Position numbers and translations under genes: made by a program. 64,000 bases of DNA from Nocardioides lacusdianchii (GTDB lineage: Bacteria > Actinomycetota > Actinomycetes > Propionibacteriales > Nocardioidaceae), in contig NZ_JADHZD010000007.1 in NCBI RefSeq assembly GCF_020102855.1, positions 62,001 through 126,000 of the forward strand, in the 5' to 3' direction. The notes under the pieces were generated by a model, which saw only the letters and a program-made list of their open reading frames with translations, made no database searches and had not been told where the DNA came from. Every line of letters starts with the position of its first letter. The first letter of the stretch is position 1. Below are positions 58,103-64,000 of the stretch, piece by piece.

Positions 58103-58141
58103 CATGCCAACACCCCGCAGCACGCCACAAGAGGACACGCC

Positions 58142-60655
<2,514 letters not shown>

Positions 60656-60665
60656 GACCAGGCGC

Positions 60666-60703
60666 ACGAACGGCCCCGCAGCGTGAGCCGCGGGGCCGTT
60701 CGT
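60666..60703. terminator. hairpin after leuS, between convergent genes
   Basis: ACGAACGGCCCCGC (60666-60679) pairs perfectly over 14 bp with GCGGGGCCGTTCGT (60690-60703) around a 10-nt loop. It separates leuS from the convergent protease gene and should end both transcripts. Confidence 0.8.
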
Positions 60704-60720
60704 CGTTCAGCGGGGGAGCG

Positions 60721-62295
60721 TCACGGACGGTCGAGACCGAACGTGTAGCTGCCCGAGCCGGAGTAGGACTCCACGCGCCACGAGTAGTACCCCGCGGTGC
60801 CGGTGTAGGTGATCTTCTCCTCCGAGGTGCTGGTCACGCCCTGCGCGACGACCACCCAGGTCGAGCCGTTCCACTTCTCGAGGAACAGGTCGAAGTCGGT
60901 GCCCGCCGGGCCCGACACGCAGCCGACGTGGGTGCCGGCAACGGCGTTGTAGTAGTCGTTGGTGCCGGGGTGGTAGGCCGCGCCACCCGAGGAGAGCGAG
61001 CCGGACTCCGTCTCAGGCATCGTGCTGCACGTGGTCGGCGTCGGGGTCGGGGTCGGCGTGGTGCCGCCGGTGCCGACGTAGAGCAGGCGGTTCGGCGAGC
61101 CGGTGCCGGGGTTGGTGACCTTGTTGGGCGTCGAGGCCGAGATCAGCGCGTTGCCGACCGTGGCCGGAGAGGCCGACGGGTTGCCCTGGAGGTAGAGCGC
61201 AGCAGCGCCCGCGACGTGCGGGGTGGCCATCGACGTGCCGCTGATGGTGTTGGTCGCCGAGGTGCCGGTGTGCCAGGCAGAGGTGATGTTGGAGCCCGGC
61301 GCGAACATGTCGAGGCAGGAGCCGATGTTGCTGAAGTCCGAGCGCGCGTCGGTGTTGGTGGTGGAGCCGATGGTGAGGCCGGCCGCCACGCGCGAGGGCG
61401 AGCTGTTGCAGGCGTTGGCGCCGTAGTCGTTGCCGGCGGCCAGCGCGTAGGTCACGCCGTCGGCGATGGAGTTGTTCACCGCGGTGTCGAGCGCGCTCGA
61501 GATGCCGCCGCCGAGGCTCATGTTGGCGACCGCGGGCGAGCCGGCGGTGTGGTTCTGCGTGACCCAGTCGACGCCGGCGATGACGCCGGAGTTGGAACCG
61601 CTGCCGGCGCAGTCGAGGACGCGGACGGCCACGAGGCGTACGCCCTTGGCCACGCCGTAGGTCGAGCCGCCGACGGTGCCGGCGACGTGCGTGCCGTGTC
61701 CGTTGCAGTCGGAGGTGCCGCGGCCGTCGTTGATCGCGGTGTAGCCGGAGACCGCGCGGCCGCCGAACTGGGTGTGGTTGGTCAGGATGCCGGTGTCGAT
61801 GACGTACGCCGTCACGCCAGCGCCGGTGGCGTTGTAGGTGTAGGAGTTGTCCAGCGGCCGGTCGCGCTGGTCGATGCGGTCCAGGCCCCAGGTCGCCGGC
61901 GACTGGGTCGCCTCGAGCTGCACGGGTGCGTCGGCCTCGATGTAGGCGACGTTGGGGTTCTTGCGCAGGGCGGCGAGGGCCTTGTCGTTCAGCTGGGCGG
62001 CGAAGCCGTCGAGCACGGTGCTGTAGGTGTGGGTGACGGTGGCGCCGTCAGCGCGCACCTCGGCCTTGGCGGAGCGCAGGCTCTTGCCCGGGGCCTCCTT
62101 GTCGAGCACGACGATGTAGCGGTCGTCGGCCGACGTGCCGCGGACGGGAGCCAGCCCGTCGTCGGCGACGGACGCCGCGGGAGCCTCCTGCGGCTTCTCC
62201 TCGGCTGCGTGGGTGACAGAGGGCGTCAGCGCGAGGGTGGCGCCGGCCAGGGAGACAGCGAGGCCGGCGGCCAGGCGGGGGTGGACAGGGTTCAT
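60721..62295 (-). CDS. secreted S8 subtilisin-like protease with C-terminal PPC domain
   Basis: A 524-residue exported serine protease. Signal peptide (about 1-31), inhibitor I9 propeptide (about 58-125, [12 protein letters not shown] to [11 protein letters not shown]), and the proteinase-K-type catalytic domain with Asp167 (AYVIDTGI), His200 (NGHGTHVAG), Asn289 (AAGND) and Ser355 (SGTSMATPH). A Pro/Thr linker ([10 protein letters not shown]) leads to a pre-peptidase C-terminal domain (about 425-524) that helps folding or binding. The ATG at 62295 has AAGGAA upstream; the preceding in-frame TTG is not needed. Confidence 0.94.
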   Translation of the reverse strand: MNPVHPRLAAGLAVSLAGATLALTPSVTHAAEEKPQEAPAASVADDGLAPVRGTSADDRYIVVLDKEAPGKSLRSAKAEVRADGATVTHTYSTVLDGFAAQLNDKALAALRKNPNVAYIEADAPVQLEATQSPATWGLDRIDQRDRPLDNSYTYNATGAGVTAYVIDTGILTNHTQFGGRAVSGYTAINDGRGTSDCNGHGTHVAGTVGGSTYGVAKGVRLVAVRVLDCAGSGSNSGVIAGVDWVTQNHTAGSPAVANMSLGGGISSALDTAVNNSIADGVTYALAAGNDYGANACNSSPSRVAAGLTIGSTTNTDARSDFSNIGSCLDMFAPGSNITSAWHTGTSATNTISGTSMATPHVAGAAALYLQGNPSASPATVGNALISASTPNKVTNPGTGSPNRLLYVGTGGTTPTPTPTPTTCSTMPETESGSLSSGGAAYHPGTNDYYNAVAGTHVGCVSGPAGTDFDLFLEKWNGSTWVVVAQGVTSTSEEKITYTGTAGYYSWRVESYSGSGSYTFGLDRP

Positions 62296-62419
62296 CAAAG
62301 GGTTCCTTCCCGAGAAAGATGGACGAGCAGACCCTGACCGGGCGAGCGCCCCCGCGACAAGGCTTGACCGTTCCTTAACACTTAACTCAGGGTCCGGTGC
62401 GTGCCCCGCCCGGGACGGG

Positions 62420-63292
62420 TCAGGAGGCCGGCCAGCTCCAGCGGATGCCCGTCGTGCCCGGTGCCGTGTCGGAGTGCACCAGGTGCGCGCGGTGGTCGTC
62501 GTCGAGCGTGATCGGCTGCTCGAGACCGTCGGCGAACGACACCACGGCGGCGGGCAGCGCGCGGGGGTCGAACTCGACCTCGAGGAGGTACTCGCGCATG
62601 GGCAGGCGCAGGCGCCGGGTGTACTCGCGCTCCTGCGGGCCGGGCGTGGCCGACACGACGTCGTAGGTCACGATCACCGTCTCGCCGCGTCGCAGCGGGC
62701 GGAAGAAGAGCAGCTCCGCGCCGACGACGCCACCGCTGCGGTCGTGCTCGACGGCACCGAGGGAGCAGCCGCGCACCGGCCGGATCCGGGGGAGCGCCGA
62801 GTCCGTGTCGTCCTGCGCGTGCATCACCACCCGGCGGTCAGGCCCGTCGACACGGGCGCGCATCGCCTGGCGCACCGTCAGGCTGACCTGGCGGCGGTCC
62901 GGGCCGACGCGGAGCACGTCGTGGACCGACACCCAGGCCAGGTGGGTGTCCCAGCTGGTGTCGAGGCGACCCAGCACCGCGGCGTGCGGCTGCTCGGGCC
63001 ACAGCGTCTCGAGGCCGCGCACGGCGTGGCGCGGGGTGCGCTCGCGGGTGTCGGGCAGGGTCCGGGTCAGGTCACCGGGGCACAGCCCCAGCACCGCCTC
63101 GAGGTGCGGCAGGGCGGCCAGCGAGGACTTGCGGCCGGGGACGCTGCGTCCGGACTGCCAGTAGCTGAGGGTCGCGGCGCTGACGCTCACCCCGCGCCCG
63201 GCGAGGTGGTCGGTGATCCGCTCGAGGCTCAGCCCGCGCGCGTCGATGGCCAGCCGCAGCGCATCGGCGAAGCTGTCGAGCCTGTCGGGCAT
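62420..63292 (-). CDS. XRE-type helix-turn-helix regulator
   Basis: A 290-residue protein. The N-terminal 70 residues form a Cro/C1-type helix-turn-helix (FADALRLAIDARGLSLERIT, then VSAATLSYWQSGRSVPGRKS, then LEAVLGLCPGDL). The remaining 200 residues are a beta-rich domain (VSLTVRQAMRARVDG, then VGAELLFFRPLRRGETVIVT) of unknown role that recurs in related Nocardioides/Streptomyces-type regulators. The ATG at 63292 is chosen at the start of the HTH; longer in-frame starts lead into the DegV promoter. Confidence 0.78.
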   Translation of the reverse strand: MPDRLDSFADALRLAIDARGLSLERITDHLAGRGVSVSAATLSYWQSGRSVPGRKSSLAALPHLEAVLGLCPGDLTRTLPDTRERTPRHAVRGLETLWPEQPHAAVLGRLDTSWDTHLAWVSVHDVLRVGPDRRQVSLTVRQAMRARVDGPDRRVVMHAQDDTDSALPRIRPVRGCSLGAVEHDRSGGVVGAELLFFRPLRRGETVIVTYDVVSATPGPQEREYTRRLRLPMREYLLEVEFDPRALPAAVVSFADGLEQPITLDDDHRAHLVHSDTAPGTTGIRWSWPAS

Positions 63293-63377
63293 CTGGACAT
63301 CCAAGCGGAGGCCGCCAAGCCGCGGCAAGGCGGACGGGCCGCGCTGCCAGGTGGTGCGAGCCACTAGCCTTCGGGGT

Positions 63378-64000
63378 GTGTCCGGCACCGTCATCGTCAC
63401 CGACTCGACCGCGAGCCTGCCCGCCGAGGTGGCGCTGGAGCGCGGCATCCGGGTCGTGCCGCTGCAGGTCGTGATCGGGGCCCGGGTGCTCGACGAGGGA
63501 CCCGACGGCGCGACTCCTGACGTGGTCGCCGAGGCGCTGCGCGAGTTCGTGCCGGTCAGCACCTCGAGGCCCTCGCCCGCCCTCCTGGCCGAGGTCTACC
63601 GGGAGCTGGCAGCGGCCGGTGCGGACGAGATCGTCTCGGTGCACCTCTCGCGCGAGATGAGCGGCACCTTCGAGTCCGCCCAGCTCGCCGCCCGCGAGGT
63701 CGACGTGCCCGTGCACGTGGTCGACTCCGGCCAGGTCGGGATCGCCACCGGCTACGCCGCGCTGACCGCCGCCGACGTGCGTGACACGGGCGGCAGCGGC
63801 GAGGTGGCGGCCGAGGCGGCGCGGGCGCGCGGTCTCGCCGCGACCTCGCTCTTCTACGTCGACACCCTGGAGTACCTGCGCCGCGGCGGCCGGATCGGCG
63901 CAGCGGCCGCGATCTTCGGCAGCGCGCTGTCGGTGAAGCCCCTGCTCGAGATCGCGGACGGCAGGGTCGTGCCGCGCGAGCGGGTGCGTACGGCGTCGCG
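63378..64000 (+). CDS. DegV family protein, 3' end beyond the window
   Basis: The first 207 codons of a DegV (fatty-acid-binding, FakB-like) protein. VIVTDSTASLPAEVA is the family start, then VSTSRPSP, HLSREMSGTFESAQLAA and VDSGQVGIATGYAAL, which line the fatty-acid pocket, and YLRRGGRIGAAAAIFG. In Firmicutes FakB presents fatty acid to a kinase; in actinobacteria the role is less clear. The GTG is set by TAGCCT 7 nt upstream. The frame is open to the last base. Confidence 0.92.
   Translation, partial: MSGTVIVTDSTASLPAEVALERGIRVVPLQVVIGARVLDEGPDGATPDVVAEALREFVPVSTSRPSPALLAEVYRELAAAGADEIVSVHLSREMSGTFESAQLAAREVDVPVHVVDSGQVGIATGYAALTAADVRDTGGSGEVAAEAARARGLAATSLFYVDTLEYLRRGGRIGAAAAIFGSALSVKPLLEIADGRVVPRERVRTAS

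Noticed and set aside
57993..58141. T-box riboswitch before leuS
   Set aside because: No T-box sequence, specifier loop or stem I features are visible in this short leader.

Overview
The window is about 72% G+C bacterial chromosome, densely packed with genes on both strands. The gene set points to a high-GC actinobacterium of the Nocardioides type (Nocardioidaceae): NucS mismatch endonuclease, the GlgE maltosyl-transferase pathway, a coenzyme B12-dependent acyl-CoA mutase with MeaB, crotonyl-CoA carboxylase/reductase, CGNR and LuxR/LAL regulators, and many leaderless promoters. The genus is inferred from gene content and style; no rRNA or other taxonomic marker gene lies here. There is no prophage, insertion sequence or CRISPR array. 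The only RNA gene is one tRNA-Ala(GGC).

Layout. 1-4.3 kb: 3' part of a MeaA-type acyl-CoA mutase, then a small Cys/Lys-rich protein and ferritin behind a candidate DtxR/IdeR iron box, a D-amino-acid-oxidase-like flavoprotein and a histidine phosphatase. 4.3-9.6 kb: DUF952 protein, an orphan 113-aa protein, palindromic repeats, nucS, a GNAT/MOSC pair broken by an apparent frameshift, a double 3-hydroxyacyl-CoA dehydrogenase and a VOC protein. 9.6-18 kb: LAL regulator, small membrane protein, hydrolase, CGNR regulator divergent from an EamA exporter, AI-2E transporter and a DivIVA-like coiled-coil protein. 18-22.3 kb: ccr, ethylmalonyl/methylmalonyl-CoA epimerase, thiolase and meaB. With the mutase at the left end and the dehydrogenase at 7.1 kb these make up much of an ethylmalonyl-CoA route. 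22.3-28.9 kb: roadblock-like protein, an SDR-fold protein lacking its catalytic motif, GtrA, YbbN-like thioredoxin/TPR protein, pyruvate phosphate dikinase and a Nudix protein.

29-43 kb is glucan and trehalose metabolism: a four-gene operon glgE-treS-mak-glgB with 4-bp overlaps throughout, divergent from glgP across a perfect 18-bp palindrome, then glgX further on. An OhrR-type regulator divergent from a sigma-like gene sits between them. 43-52 kb: enoyl-CoA hydratase, Ig-like secreted protein, etfBA, secreted protein, proA, nadD-rsfS-phosphatase-DUF4112 operon and tRNA-Ala. 52-57 kb: ornithine aminotransferase, SDR-ankyrin pair, ArsR-MFS pair and DUF4870 protein. 57-64 kb: nucleotidyltransferase, leuS with a leucine leader peptide and intrinsic terminator, a secreted subtilisin, an XRE-type regulator and the start of a DegV gene.

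The main signals beyond the gene list are: (1) pervasive leaderless starts, with a TANNNT box 6-8 nt before the start codon of about 18 genes, twice as overlapping divergent -10 boxes; (2) a leuS attenuator whose 11-codon leaderless leader peptide carries three tandem Leu codons; (3) an 18-nt motif shared by ccr and etfBA, suggesting a common repressor; (4) a candidate iron box before the ferritin operon; (5) a dispersed 44-nt palindromic repeat with conserved ends and centre at 3' ends of genes.
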